Part shown: positions 1-7,515 of the stretch, in pieces
Layout: the number at the start of each line of letters is the position of its first letter
How positions within the stretch are numbered: position 1 is the first letter of the stretch
Assembly (NCBI GenBank): GCA_009841075.1
Contig: VXMP01000068.1
Location: forward strand, 20,233 to 84,232
Reading direction: 5' to 3'
Length of the DNA stretch: 64,000 nucleotides
Source of the DNA: Acidimicrobiia bacterium
GTDB lineage: Bacteria; Actinomycetota; Acidimicrobiia; Spongiisociales; Spongiisociaceae
The notes under the pieces: generated by a model
What the model saw: only the letters and a program-made list of their open reading frames with translations
Told to the model about the DNA's origin: nothing
Databases searched by the model: none
Position numbers and translations under genes: made by a program

Positions 1-347
1 GCGAACTCTCTGGATCGTTCCGCCAGCATCCGGGCGATCCGGTAAAGATATTTGGCCCGTTCGGACTTTTGCATCTTCCCCCAGGCACCGTTGTAGGCCT
101 TACGAGCCGCCTCAACCGCCTTCTGAACATCCTTCCGACCGCCTTCGGCAACCCGGCTGAGGGCCTCTTCGGTAGCCGGATTTACGGTCTGGAAGTACCG
201 GTTGGTAGAGGGTTTGGTGGGCGCGCCATCAATCCACAGGTCGTAGTTCTCCTGGATGGATACCACTTCGGTGGATTCAACTGAGGTCACATAGTCGAGG
301 CCGGTGGGGACAATCTCAGGATGTTTAACGGGTTCGGAAGGGCACAT
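1..347 (-). CDS. Aldehyde dehydrogenase, N-terminal part (runs off the window)
   Basis: Only the first 115 codons lie in the window; the rest continues past base 1. The translation ends in the typical start of an NAD(P)-dependent aldehyde dehydrogenase: the stretch YFQTVNPATEEALSRVAEGG followed by a helix that packs the cofactor domain. The start is the ATG at 347; an in-frame stop lies just upstream, and AAGGA inside the end of deoC can serve as its ribosome site. It follows deoC by 6 bases on the same strand, so the two are probably one operon. DeoC releases acetaldehyde and glyceraldehyde 3-phosphate, so this enzyme may oxidise the acetaldehyde. That substrate is inferred from context only, because the catalytic part is not visible. 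Confidence 0.85.
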   Translation of the reverse strand, partial: MCPSEPVKHPEIVPTGLDYVTSVESTEVVSIQENYDLWIDGAPTKPSTNRYFQTVNPATEEALSRVAEGGRKDVQKAVEAARKAYNGAWGKMQKSERAKYLYRIARMLAERSREF

Positions 348-353
348 TTTCGA

Positions 354-1316
354 TCAGTCCTTGGTGAAATAGTCGGGCGATTGGTATCGGCCCTCCTGTA
401 TCCAGCGGATCTGCATGAGCAGGTCGTTAAGCAGGCTGGAGGCACCGAACCGGAACCGATCGGGGGTCAGCCAATCCGATCCCAGGGTTTCTGCCAGCAT
501 CACCAGATAACGGATGGCGACCTTGGCCTTACTGATCCCTCCCGCCGGTTTCATCCCCACCGGCCTGCCGGTCCGGGCGTAGAAATCCCGGATCGCTTCC
601 AGCATTACCAGCGTGACCGGCAGGGTGGCGGCGGGAGAAACCTTACCGGTGGAGGTCTTGATGAAATCCGCCCCCGCCTCCATGGCCAGCATCGAAGCCC
701 GCCTTACATTGTCGAACGTGCTCAGCTCGCCGGTCTCCAGGATGACTTTAAGATGCGCCGTCCCGCAGGCCTCCTTTATGCTCGCTGTCTCCTCGAACAC
801 CCGGTAGTAGTCGCCGGACAGGAAGGCTCCCCGGTTGATCACCATGTCGATTTCTCCGGCACCGGCTTTTACCGCCCACTCCACCTCCCCGATCTTGACC
901 TCAAGCGGTGCCTGGCCGGAAGGAAAGTAGGTTGCTACCGAAGCCACCGCCACCGGATGGCCGGCCAGGGCCTCAACCGCGTACGGAACCAGATTGGGAT
1001 AAACACACAAGGCCGCTACCGACGGTATGCCGGGGTCGGTAGGGTCCGGCTGAACGGCTTTCGAGGCTAATTGAGCCACCTTGCCGGGCGTATCCCGGCC
1101 TTCCAGGGTGGTCAGATCGCACATCCGGATGGCCAGGTCAAGGGCAGCCAGCTTGGACTCCCGTTTTACCGATCGGGTTGACAGAGCCGCAGCCCGTTCC
1201 GTCACCCCCACCTCGTCCACCGGGGTTACCCCGCCCACGTAGGAGGCGACCGTCTTCGGGGTTAGGGAACGGTCGGGAAGCGAAGTCCTCAAGGCGGTTG
1301 ATACTGTGGTTGACAT
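354..1316 (-). CDS. deoC: Deoxyribose-phosphate aldolase
   Basis: Splits 2-deoxyribose 5-phosphate into acetaldehyde and glyceraldehyde 3-phosphate in deoxynucleoside catabolism, in the cytoplasm. The 320-residue protein is of the long DeoC type. The Schiff-base lysine lies in FIKTSTGKVSPAATL, and the second conserved lysine in GMKPAGGISK; both are intact in a TIM-barrel pattern (VILETGEL, GADFIKTST). The extra N-terminal 60-80 residues fit the long subfamily. The start is ATG at 1316 with no clear ribosome site, so a short leader or leaderless transcript is possible. The aldehyde dehydrogenase follows 6 bases downstream, and rmuC is divergent on the other side. Confidence 0.93.
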   Translation of the reverse strand: MSTTVSTALRTSLPDRSLTPKTVASYVGGVTPVDEVGVTERAAALSTRSVKRESKLAALDLAIRMCDLTTLEGRDTPGKVAQLASKAVQPDPTDPGIPSVAALCVYPNLVPYAVEALAGHPVAVASVATYFPSGQAPLEVKIGEVEWAVKAGAGEIDMVINRGAFLSGDYYRVFEETASIKEACGTAHLKVILETGELSTFDNVRRASMLAMEAGADFIKTSTGKVSPAATLPVTLVMLEAIRDFYARTGRPVGMKPAGGISKAKVAIRYLVMLAETLGSDWLTPDRFRFGASSLLNDLLMQIRWIQEGRYQSPDYFTKD

Positions 1317-1441
1317 AAGAAAGCGGACGAATTGAACCTTTCCGGTTGTGGTCCGTGAGAGGCCGGTGGCTGGTTTATCCCGTCCTGATTATGGCAGCAA
1401 ACCCGGGTTTCGCCGGAGTCCTCTTCGGGGAGAGACCAAAA

Positions 1442-2650
1442 ATGTCACACCCTCTCCCTACCATGTCGGGCATGGATAATTTGACAGTCATAATTATTAC
1501 CGCCCTGGTGTCAGGGTTGGTGGTCAGTATCGGTTTCCTTCTGGGAGGCCGCCGTAAGGGAGAGTCGGTTTTCAAGCGTGACCCGGGCCCTCCGGAAGAA
1601 CCTTCTCCTGCCGACATGCTTGATCCGATTATTCGTTTGGCAGGCCAAACCTTCCAATCCCATCTCCAGGCCGGCAATGCCGAATTAGCCCGGCAAAGGG
1701 AGGTTTTCGACACCAAATGGAGTCCCCTTGTGGCGGGTATGAACCAAGAGCTGTCGGATATTCGTGGGTTGGTCACCGACCTGCAAAAGGACCGTGCCGT
1801 CCAACACGAGGGCCTAACCGAAAAACTGCGAAACGCCGAAGAAGGCCAGCGCAATTTGTTGAGTTCCACCCAACGCCTCAACGACATCCTGGGCAACTCT
1901 CAGGCCCGAGGCCAATGGGGCGAACGGATGGCGGACGACATCCTCCGGACGGTGGGCATGATCGAAGGGGTTAACTATCGCAAGCAGATGACCACCGCTT
2001 CCGGAACCCGGCCGGATTTCAGCTTTGAGCTACCGGACGGACGGCTTCTCCACATGGACGTTAAGTTCCCCCTGGAAAGTTACGTCCGCTATCTGGAATC
2101 CGAAAACAGCAGCGATCAGGCGGTAGCGGCCAAAGACTTCGGCAAGGCGTTGAAGGGGCACATCCTGGAAACCGCCGGAAGAGATTCCTACCAGGAGTCG
2201 ATATCCACAGTGGGGTTCGTGTTGATGTTTGTCTCCAACGAAAGCATCTATTCCTTTATCCATGAACATCACGGAGGGCTTTTGGAGCTGGCCCTTTCCA
2301 AAGGGGTGGTGGTGTGCTCCCCCTTCACCCTGTTCGGGATGCTGTCGCTGGTACGTCAGGCTATGGACACCCTGGCCTTGGAGAAATCTTCCCAAGAGAT
2401 CTTGGATCATCTGGGAACCTTCTCCGAGGAATGGGCTCGTTATGTCGAAAAGACCGAGAAGGTAGCGCTCCATCTGGGCCGCCTTAACAAGGCGTTTCAT
2501 GACCTGACCGGCACTCGTCAGAGAAAGCTGGAACGGGAGCTGGACCGCATCGACGAACTAAAGACCCGCCATTCGGGCCCCTCCCTCTCCATGGTCGAAT
2601 CCCCTTATGTAGACCACGGCGAAAGGGAGGGCCTGGCCCTTTTAGGCTGA
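1442..2650 (+). CDS. rmuC: DNA recombination protein RmuC
   Basis: RmuC family proteins limit DNA inversions and are thought to act as nucleases during recombination. The visible layout is a membrane anchor near the N-terminus (LTVIIITALVSGLVVSIGFL), a long alpha-helical/coiled region, then the nuclease-like domain with the family stretches RGQWGERMADDILR and DGRLLHMDVKFPLESYVRYL. I place the start at ATG 1442 because GGGGAGAG sits 7 bases upstream; the reading frame is open further upstream to 1346 but without a ribosome site. The protein is about 402 residues, normal for the family. It stands alone, followed by a tandem of tiny genes. Confidence 0.88.
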   Translation: MSHPLPTMSGMDNLTVIIITALVSGLVVSIGFLLGGRRKGESVFKRDPGPPEEPSPADMLDPIIRLAGQTFQSHLQAGNAELARQREVFDTKWSPLVAGMNQELSDIRGLVTDLQKDRAVQHEGLTEKLRNAEEGQRNLLSSTQRLNDILGNSQARGQWGERMADDILRTVGMIEGVNYRKQMTTASGTRPDFSFELPDGRLLHMDVKFPLESYVRYLESENSSDQAVAAKDFGKALKGHILETAGRDSYQESISTVGFVLMFVSNESIYSFIHEHHGGLLELALSKGVVVCSPFTLFGMLSLVRQAMDTLALEKSSQEILDHLGTFSEEWARYVEKTEKVALHLGRLNKAFHDLTGTRQRKLERELDRIDELKTRHSGPSLSMVESPYVDHGEREGLALLG

Positions 2651-2652
2651 TC

Positions 2653-2743
2653 ATGGCCGGAAGACCAGACCGCGAACCTGACCGCGAAACACGGGAAAGA
2701 AGCCAAAACCGCAATCTTCGGGCCAAAGGAAGGTAACGAATGA
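2653..2743 (+). pseudogene. Remnant of a tandem small-gene family, unit 0
   Basis: Bases 2696-2743 encode KEAKTAIFGPKEGNE and a stop, closely matching the C-terminus KEAEAAIYGPREDDE of the intact gene at 2740-2943. The bases before it (GAAACACGGG) match an N-terminal piece found in the third unit at about 2970. The unit therefore looks like a copy whose middle has been deleted and whose two ends no longer share a frame. The only ATG-started frame from 2653 gives a 27-residue basic peptide ending at 2736, which is unlikely to be functional. Its stop overlaps the next start as ATGA. Confidence 0.6.
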
Positions 2744-2943
2744 GCGACCGAAACAGAGACGACGATTTTGAGATGGACGAAGCAACCCGGCAACGTCTCG
2801 CCGCGAAATGGCAGTGGGTTCCTCCGTACACCGGAGAGGAAGCTGAACGTGTAGCCGCTAACTGGCAGCGGTGGCGGGAATCCGGTTACACCGATAAAGA
2901 AGCCGAAGCCGCAATCTATGGGCCAAGGGAAGATGATGAATGA
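2740..2943 (+). CDS. Small acidic protein of unknown function, intact unit of a tandem family
   Basis: A 67-residue, strongly charged soluble protein with no signal peptide or membrane segment. It holds two similar tryptophan-centred pieces (RLAAKWQWVPPY and RVAANWQRW), which suggests an internal duplication of a short helical unit, and ends in a DKEAEAAIYGP tail. AGGAAGG lies 6 bases before the ATG. Start and stop each overlap those of the neighbouring units as ATGA, which points to translational coupling within a tandem array. Degenerate copies flank it on both sides. I do not recognise the family and assign no function. Confidence 0.6.
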   Translation: MSDRNRDDDFEMDEATRQRLAAKWQWVPPYTGEEAERVAANWQRWRESGYTDKEAEAAIYGPREDDE

Positions 2944-3054
2944 GCGACCGAAACCTCAAACCGCTTGGAAGAAGAAACACGGGGACGTCTTGAGGCGAAA
3001 TGGCAGTGGCCTCCCGATCCGGCTAGTGCTCCAGAGTATCCAGATCGACCGTAA
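2940..3054 (+). pseudogene. Frameshifted third unit of the small-gene tandem
   Basis: Begins with the same MSDRN codons as the intact unit, overlapping its stop as ATGA, but that frame stops at 2993 after 17 codons. In another frame the DNA encodes EEETRGRLEAKWQWPPDP and then a stop at 3054, clearly matching DEATRQRLAAKWQWVPP of the intact gene. A frameshift between codons 5 and 10 therefore separates start and body, and the C-terminal half is missing. A short product beginning at the TTG at 2965 cannot be excluded. Confidence 0.6.
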
Positions 3055-3081
3055 GCCAACCCACTTCAGAGAGGAGATATC

Positions 3082-3249
3082 ATGACCACCAGAACGGCCA
3101 CCAGGCCGGCACAATCGAGCAGGCCAACCCGGCCAGATGGTCACCTGACGACGATCAAAGCGGAGCCAGGCCACCGGGTCGAGTTCTGGGAGGGTACGAC
3201 TCTCACGCTCCGCCCGGTTCACTTCGGCGGTGATTGGCAGCCGTCATGA
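3082..3249 (+). CDS. Small protein of unknown function (55 residues)
   Basis: ATG at 3082 is preceded by GAGAGGAGATATC, a very good ribosome site. The product starts with a Thr/Arg/Pro-rich stretch (MTTRTATRPAQSSRPTRP) and continues into a beta-rich piece (HRVEFWEGTTLTLRPVHF). The stop TGA overlaps the ATG of the next gene, so the two are very likely translated together. There is no membrane segment or known motif. The strong ribosome site and coupling argue that it is real despite its size. Confidence 0.5.
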   Translation: MTTRTATRPAQSSRPTRPDGHLTTIKAEPGHRVEFWEGTTLTLRPVHFGGDWQPS

Positions 3250-3512
3250 GACCGGTCATTGTGATCGACCTCGGCCAGCTATACGAAGACACGCACCTGG
3301 CCCGAGCGCTTAAGAGCCGCAGCAAAGAGCAGGACGTCACGATCTCCCTTATGGCCGAGACCATCGAGTCGATCCACGACGCCGGCTACGACATCCAATA
3401 CCACCTCGGCGGCCTAGTCGGTCAATTGACCAGAGACTCCCGCTTCCGAGGCCGCCGAGGAGAGCTGAAGCAGGCGCTCGGCAAAGTGCTCGATACCATC
3501 AAACGGCTTTAA
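3246..3512 (+). CDS. Small protein of unknown function, coupled to the 55-residue gene
   Basis: An 88-residue protein starting at the ATG that overlaps the previous stop (ATGA). The frame extends to 3234 only through a TTG with no ribosome site, so 3246 is preferred. The sequence opens with a beta-strand (PVIVIDLGQLYED), followed by two amphipathic helices, and ends in a basic Arg/Lys-rich tail (RDSRFRGRRGELKQALGK). That pattern would suit a small nucleic-acid- or partner-binding protein, but no family is recognised. It is followed by about 100 bases without a gene and then by a convergent membrane-protein gene. Confidence 0.55.
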   Translation: MRPVIVIDLGQLYEDTHLARALKSRSKEQDVTISLMAETIESIHDAGYDIQYHLGGLVGQLTRDSRFRGRRGELKQALGKVLDTIKRL

Positions 3513-3619
3513 GATCGCGTAGGCACCGAGACCAGATACACAGGAGAAGGCTTTTACCACATACAGATCCAATCGCAACGACTGCCCAATGTGCCGGTTC
3601 TGCACGGGACCGGAATAGT

Positions 3620-4300
3620 TCAATCGAGGACGACTTCTCTCCGTCCCACCGCTATGCGATAGCCCAGCCAGATAAGCGTTACCGAGGTCAATAGAGAGCC
3701 GGCGAAACCCCATTCGTAACCAAAAGCCAGGACGGTTCCGCCGGTTGAAGCGGCCAAGGTCCCGGCCACAATGGACAGATTACCGACCACCAGACGAGGA
3801 TTGCGTCTATAGAACCGCACCATCGACACCAAAGCCAGGACGATGATAATGGTGGCCCCCATTCCTCCCCCTATGGCCGCCCAAAGGCGGGGCCCGAACA
3901 TATCCAACCAAAGGTCCCGTCCATTCGGAACCCCTCCGTGAGGCAGGGCACCGGCATCGAACGGCTGCGCCAGAGCCATTGGAATCGATATGGCAAAAAA
4001 CGGGAACAAGAGCATCAGCATTATGTGGCCGGCCCGCCGTCCCACCACCAGGAACATCGATCCCAGCGCCAGAACCGGTATGTTCACGATGGCCCCGAAG
4101 AGGAAAAATGCCCGATAGCTCGCAGAGGTCCATCCGGTGGCGGTTCCCAGCCAAAAGGCCCAGGTGGCCAGGGCGAAGAAGCCGATACCGGCCGCATATG
4201 CGGCGGTATGCGGGCGGGGAGAAACCCGATACCGGCGAGCCAGATCAAAGAAGAACAGCGTGGCTATCAGGGCAGCGACCAAAGAAACTGCTGTGCTCAT
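3620..4300 (-). CDS. Integral membrane protein of unknown function
   Basis: A 226-residue protein made of about seven hydrophobic segments (for example VSLVAALIATLFFFDLA, AAGIGFFALATWAFWLG, IMLMLLFPFFAISIPMA, ATIIIVLALVSMV and a final FAGSLLTSVTLIWLGYRIAV). Short basic loops (RRYRVSPRP, RFYRRNPR) suggest the orientation. There is no transporter signature or catalytic motif. The start is ATG 4300. It is divergent from metG, with 61 bases between the two starts that must hold both promoters. I do not recognise the family. Confidence 0.65.
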   Translation of the reverse strand: MSTAVSLVAALIATLFFFDLARRYRVSPRPHTAAYAAGIGFFALATWAFWLGTATGWTSASYRAFFLFGAIVNIPVLALGSMFLVVGRRAGHIMLMLLFPFFAISIPMALAQPFDAGALPHGGVPNGRDLWLDMFGPRLWAAIGGGMGATIIIVLALVSMVRFYRRNPRLVVGNLSIVAGTLAASTGGTVLAFGYEWGFAGSLLTSVTLIWLGYRIAVGRREVVLD

Positions 4301-4361
4301 ATCCGGCCAATGGTAGGAGGGTAATCAAGGGTGAGCCGACAGATCCGGTACCCTAAGCCAC

Positions 4362-5993
4362 ATGGTTCGACATATTCTTGTGGCGGTAGCCTGGCCCTAC
4401 GCATCCGGTTCCAGGCATCTTGGGCACCTAGCCGGTGCCTACCTACCCGCCGACATATTTGCCCGTTATCACCGACTGTCCGGCAACCGAACCTTGATGG
4501 TCTCGGGAAGCGATGTCCACGGCACCCCCATTACCGTCCGAGCCGATGGGGAAGGGGTGCATCCGCAGGTCATCGTCGATCGGTACCATCACGAATTCGT
4601 AAACGGCTGGAAGGCCTTGGCCATACAGTGGGAGCTTTACACCTCCACAGGCACCGCCAACCATCACGAGGTCACCCAGGATATTTTTCGCCGCCTTCAC
4701 GAAAACGGCTTTATCGACCGACGCACCTCCTGGCAGTTCTACGACCCGGCCGTAGACCGTTTCCTTCCCGACCGATACGTGGAGGGAACCTGCCCCCATT
4801 GCGACTACCACTACGCCCGAGGCGACCAGTGCGACGGCTGTAGCCGCACACTTGACCCGGTTGACCTGCTCTGCGCCCGTTCCAAACTTTCCGGGGTCAA
4901 GCCCATCCAGCGCGAAACCGACCACTTCTATCTTCGCTTGTCGGATTTTTCCGAGAGCCTGGAGGAGTGGCTGCGTTCCCGCCAAGGCTGGCGTAAACAC
5001 GTCCTCAATTTTTCGCTGAGCTGGATCGAAGAAGGCCTCCAAGATCGGGCGATAACCCGTGACATTGATTGGGGTATCGACATTCCGGTGGAAGGTTTGG
5101 GTGAAGGCAAGAAAATCTACGTCTGGTTCGACGCGGTTATCGGCTACCTTTCCGCCTCCAAGGAATGGGCGAAAATCCAGCGTCAGGACGAGGCCTGGAA
5201 AGATTGGTGGGAAAACCCCGACGCCGAACACGTCTACTTCATCGGTAAGGACAACATCCCCTTCCACACCATTATCTGGCCGGCCATGCTGTTGGGCTAC
5301 GGCGGCTTGGAGTTGCCCACCAACGTTCCCGCCAACCAGTATGTGACCTTCCTAGGGGGTAAGGCTTCGGCCAGCCGAGGCATCGGGCTGACCATCCGAA
5401 AAGCACTTGATCTCTACGAACCGGATGCCCTCCGCTATGCCTTGGCGGCCAACCTGCCCGAAAACAACGATACCGAAGTATCCGAGAAGGAGCTGGACCG
5501 AAGGATCAACGACGAGCTGGTTGCCACCTGGGGTAATCTGGTATACCGGGTGCTTTCCATGACTCGAACCAACTTCGATAACCGGATTCCCGAAAGGGTC
5601 GAACAGACCACGCAAGGCGACGAAATCCTGGCTGCGACCGGACAAACCCTTGATCAGGTGGCGGCCCACATCGAGCGGGTGGAGCTTCGGGCCGGACTCA
5701 GAACGGCCATGGCGGGTGCTGCCCGGATCAACGCCTATCTGAACGCCACCGAGCCCTGGAAATTGGTTAAAACCGATCCAGCCCAAGCCGCTACCGTACT
5801 CAAGAACGCCCTCGACGCCATCAACCATTTGAAGGTGGCCTTCGCTCCCTACCTGCCGGTGACCTCGGAGCGACTTCATTCCATGATAGGACTACCGGGC
5901 AGGTTGTCAGATCGCGGCTGGGAAGGTGCCGAAGTACCGGCCGGTACCAAACTCGGCGAGATCACACCCCTATACCGCAAGGTGGACACCTGA
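4362..5993 (+). CDS. metG: Methionyl-tRNA synthetase
   Basis: Charges initiator and elongator tRNA-Met with methionine using ATP, in the cytoplasm. The 543-residue class I enzyme shows the HIGH motif as HLGH (residues 19-22), the zinc knuckle CPHC...CDGC within YVEGTCPHCDYHYARGDQCD, the conserved VWFDAVIGYLSAS stretch and an anticodon-binding helical domain (NDELVATWGNLVYRVLS). The KMSKS loop reads KASASRG. The fourth-position lysine is also replaced in the actinobacterial MetRS group, where I recall KFSSS, so this looks like a lineage variant rather than damage. No C-terminal dimer domain is present. It is followed by the first structured repeat. Confidence 0.95.
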   Translation: MVRHILVAVAWPYASGSRHLGHLAGAYLPADIFARYHRLSGNRTLMVSGSDVHGTPITVRADGEGVHPQVIVDRYHHEFVNGWKALAIQWELYTSTGTANHHEVTQDIFRRLHENGFIDRRTSWQFYDPAVDRFLPDRYVEGTCPHCDYHYARGDQCDGCSRTLDPVDLLCARSKLSGVKPIQRETDHFYLRLSDFSESLEEWLRSRQGWRKHVLNFSLSWIEEGLQDRAITRDIDWGIDIPVEGLGEGKKIYVWFDAVIGYLSASKEWAKIQRQDEAWKDWWENPDAEHVYFIGKDNIPFHTIIWPAMLLGYGGLELPTNVPANQYVTFLGGKASASRGIGLTIRKALDLYEPDALRYALAANLPENNDTEVSEKELDRRINDELVATWGNLVYRVLSMTRTNFDNRIPERVEQTTQGDEILAATGQTLDQVAAHIERVELRAGLRTAMAGAARINAYLNATEPWKLVKTDPAQAATVLKNALDAINHLKVAFAPYLPVTSERLHSMIGLPGRLSDRGWEGAEVPAGTKLGEITPLYRKVDT

Positions 5994-6050
5994 ACCTTAA
6001 GCAATGAGAGAGTTACCGATTAAGCCCTCAACCTATAATTCAATAAATGC

Positions 6051-6490
6051 CCTATAAACTGGGTAAACACCCTACAGAATCGCAAAATTCGTACACCTCG
6101 CCCGGCTCCGCCGGGCCCCAGCCCCCGCCGCCGCCTCCGAAGAAGGAGCGTGGCCGGCCATGCCCGGACTGAAGCCGGGAGACTACTGATTGGCTTTCGC
6201 TCCATACGTTTATGTTCCCTTGGGGCCGGGGATCCGATCGGGATACCTACCTCTAACCCGGCCTTCGGTGCTTGGCAACCCTCTACGTATCATGACTTTC
6301 CGATAATTTCAACCCCTAATTTTGGGAACGCGAAAAAAATCCTGAAGCACCTCAAATCACCTAAACGGACGGTCGTGTCTCCCTCGGTTGTAGCAGGCCG
6401 AAAGACCGATTCAAGGAGTTCGTGGTGAGACAAATCGGGGGCTTTTCCGAACGAATCCTGGGTTTTCTCGCCCCTCCAAGGTTCACCGGA
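6051..6490 (+). repeat. Structured interspersed repeat, copy 1
   Basis: Fills most of the 600-base gap between metG and the ABC genes. The core (6051-6361) also occurs at 25279-25627 and, inverted, at 37957-38262. It starts CCTATAAACTGGG and contains several pairable segments: CCCGGC/GCCGGG, CCCGG/CCGGG, GGAGCG closing on CGCTCC, and GGCCGGG closing on CCCGGCC, followed by a conserved TTCGGTGCTTGGCAACC block. Homology to copy 2 continues beyond 6361 to about 6490. A TATAAT box at 6034-6039 lies just upstream, so it may be transcribed. No open frame is shared by the copies. It could be a structured RNA leader or a non-autonomous mobile element. The rest of the gap (5994-6050, 6491-6594) shows nothing else. 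Confidence 0.8.
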
Positions 6491-6594
6491 GATGGAGGTT
6501 GATCCGGGTAATATACCGGATACCGGTAGGTTCGCCTGTACCTTCCCCGTCATCCGCCCGAGAGGACTTTTGGTTGGTGATAAGTCAAGCTTCG

Positions 6595-7515
6595 ATGTCC
6601 GGGTCGGATCCGATCATCAGGTCCAAGAGCCTATCCAAAAGCTACGGCAAGGTTCGGGCTCTCCGGGAGGTGGACCTGGATATTCCGTCCGGCGTCACCG
6701 GTCTTATCGGTGCCAACGGTGCCGGCAAGACCACCCTACTTCGGATTCTGTTAGGGCTTATCCGTCCCACCGCCGGACAAGCCGAGGTATTCGGCATCCC
6801 CGTGTCGGAAAATCCGGCCGGGCTCCGGGCGCGGATCGGGTACATGCCCGAGAACAAGTGCCTCCCTCCCGACCAAACCGCCGCCGATTTTGTTACCTAT
6901 GCGGCCGAGCTGGCCGGGATACCCTCGGTAGACGCCCGCCGCCGAGCTTCGGAAACCCTGTTCTTGGTGGGTTTGGAAGAGGAGCGCTTCCGGTTTCTCG
7001 GTGACTATTCCACCGGTATGCAACAACGGGTCAAGCTGGCACAGAGCATCGTCCACGACCCCGAGTTGGTGTTGTTGGACGAACCGGCCTCCGGTCTGGA
7101 TCCGTCCGGCCGGGAGGGCATGCTCCGGCTGATCTCCCGCTTCCGTGATTATGGGATCAACGTTCTGTTCTCCTCCCACATCCTCGACGACATCGAACGC
7201 ACCTGCGACTGGGTGGTAATGCTCAACGAGGGGCGATTGGTGCATTCCGAACCCTTATCGAACGCCGTGGCAGGCAACCGGATATATGTAGAGGTGTTCG
7301 GCGATCCGCAACCCTTGATCCATGAACTCTCCGATCGAGGCGTAACCACCGGCCTGGATGGTTCGGTAATCAACCTCAGCGGTCTGGGAGATGACCCGTT
7401 TCGGCTGCTGCAGGACGCCCTGGTGCGCTCGGGGTCGTCGGTCCGGAAAATGGGTACCGGCTTAAGCCGCTTGGAAGACGTTCTGGAATCCGCCGCCAGG
7501 TCCGATCGTGGCTGA
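6595..7515 (+). CDS. ABC transporter ATP-binding protein, first module
   Basis: The ATPase of an ABC-2 type exporter acting at the inner face of the membrane. Walker A reads GANGAGKTT, the signature STGMQQRVKLAQ, and Walker B LVLLDEPASGLDP, followed by the switch histidine in FSSHILDDIER; all are intact. About 80 residues after the ATPase core form a C-terminal extension of the kind seen in drug, antibiotic and copper exporters. ATG 6595 puts the start next to the first strand; GTG 6577, 10 bases after AGAGGA, is an alternative. It overlaps the following permease gene by 8 bases and is first in a four-gene run. The substrate is unknown. Confidence 0.88.
   Translation: MSGSDPIIRSKSLSKSYGKVRALREVDLDIPSGVTGLIGANGAGKTTLLRILLGLIRPTAGQAEVFGIPVSENPAGLRARIGYMPENKCLPPDQTAADFVTYAAELAGIPSVDARRRASETLFLVGLEEERFRFLGDYSTGMQQRVKLAQSIVHDPELVLLDEPASGLDPSGREGMLRLISRFRDYGINVLFSSHILDDIERTCDWVVMLNEGRLVHSEPLSNAVAGNRIYVEVFGDPQPLIHELSDRGVTTGLDGSVINLSGLGDDPFRLLQDALVRSGSSVRKMGTGLSRLEDVLESAARSDRG

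Noticed and set aside
6130..6180. Repeat as an IS200/IS605 (tnpB) relic or its guide RNA, from the ATGCCCGGACTGAAGCCGGG hairpin
   Set aside because: The hairpin resembles such ends, but no tnpA or tnpB remnant accompanies any copy and the covarying first hairpin is not part of that pattern. I keep it only as one possible origin.
6200..6300. GGCAACC block in the repeat as part of a SAM-type riboswitch, suggested by metG and asd upstream
   Set aside because: Only the GGCAACC word matches. The other conserved SAM-I or SAM-IV segments (kink-turn, GAGGGA or GGTCATGAG parts) are not in the right order, and the elements lie after, not before, metG and asd.
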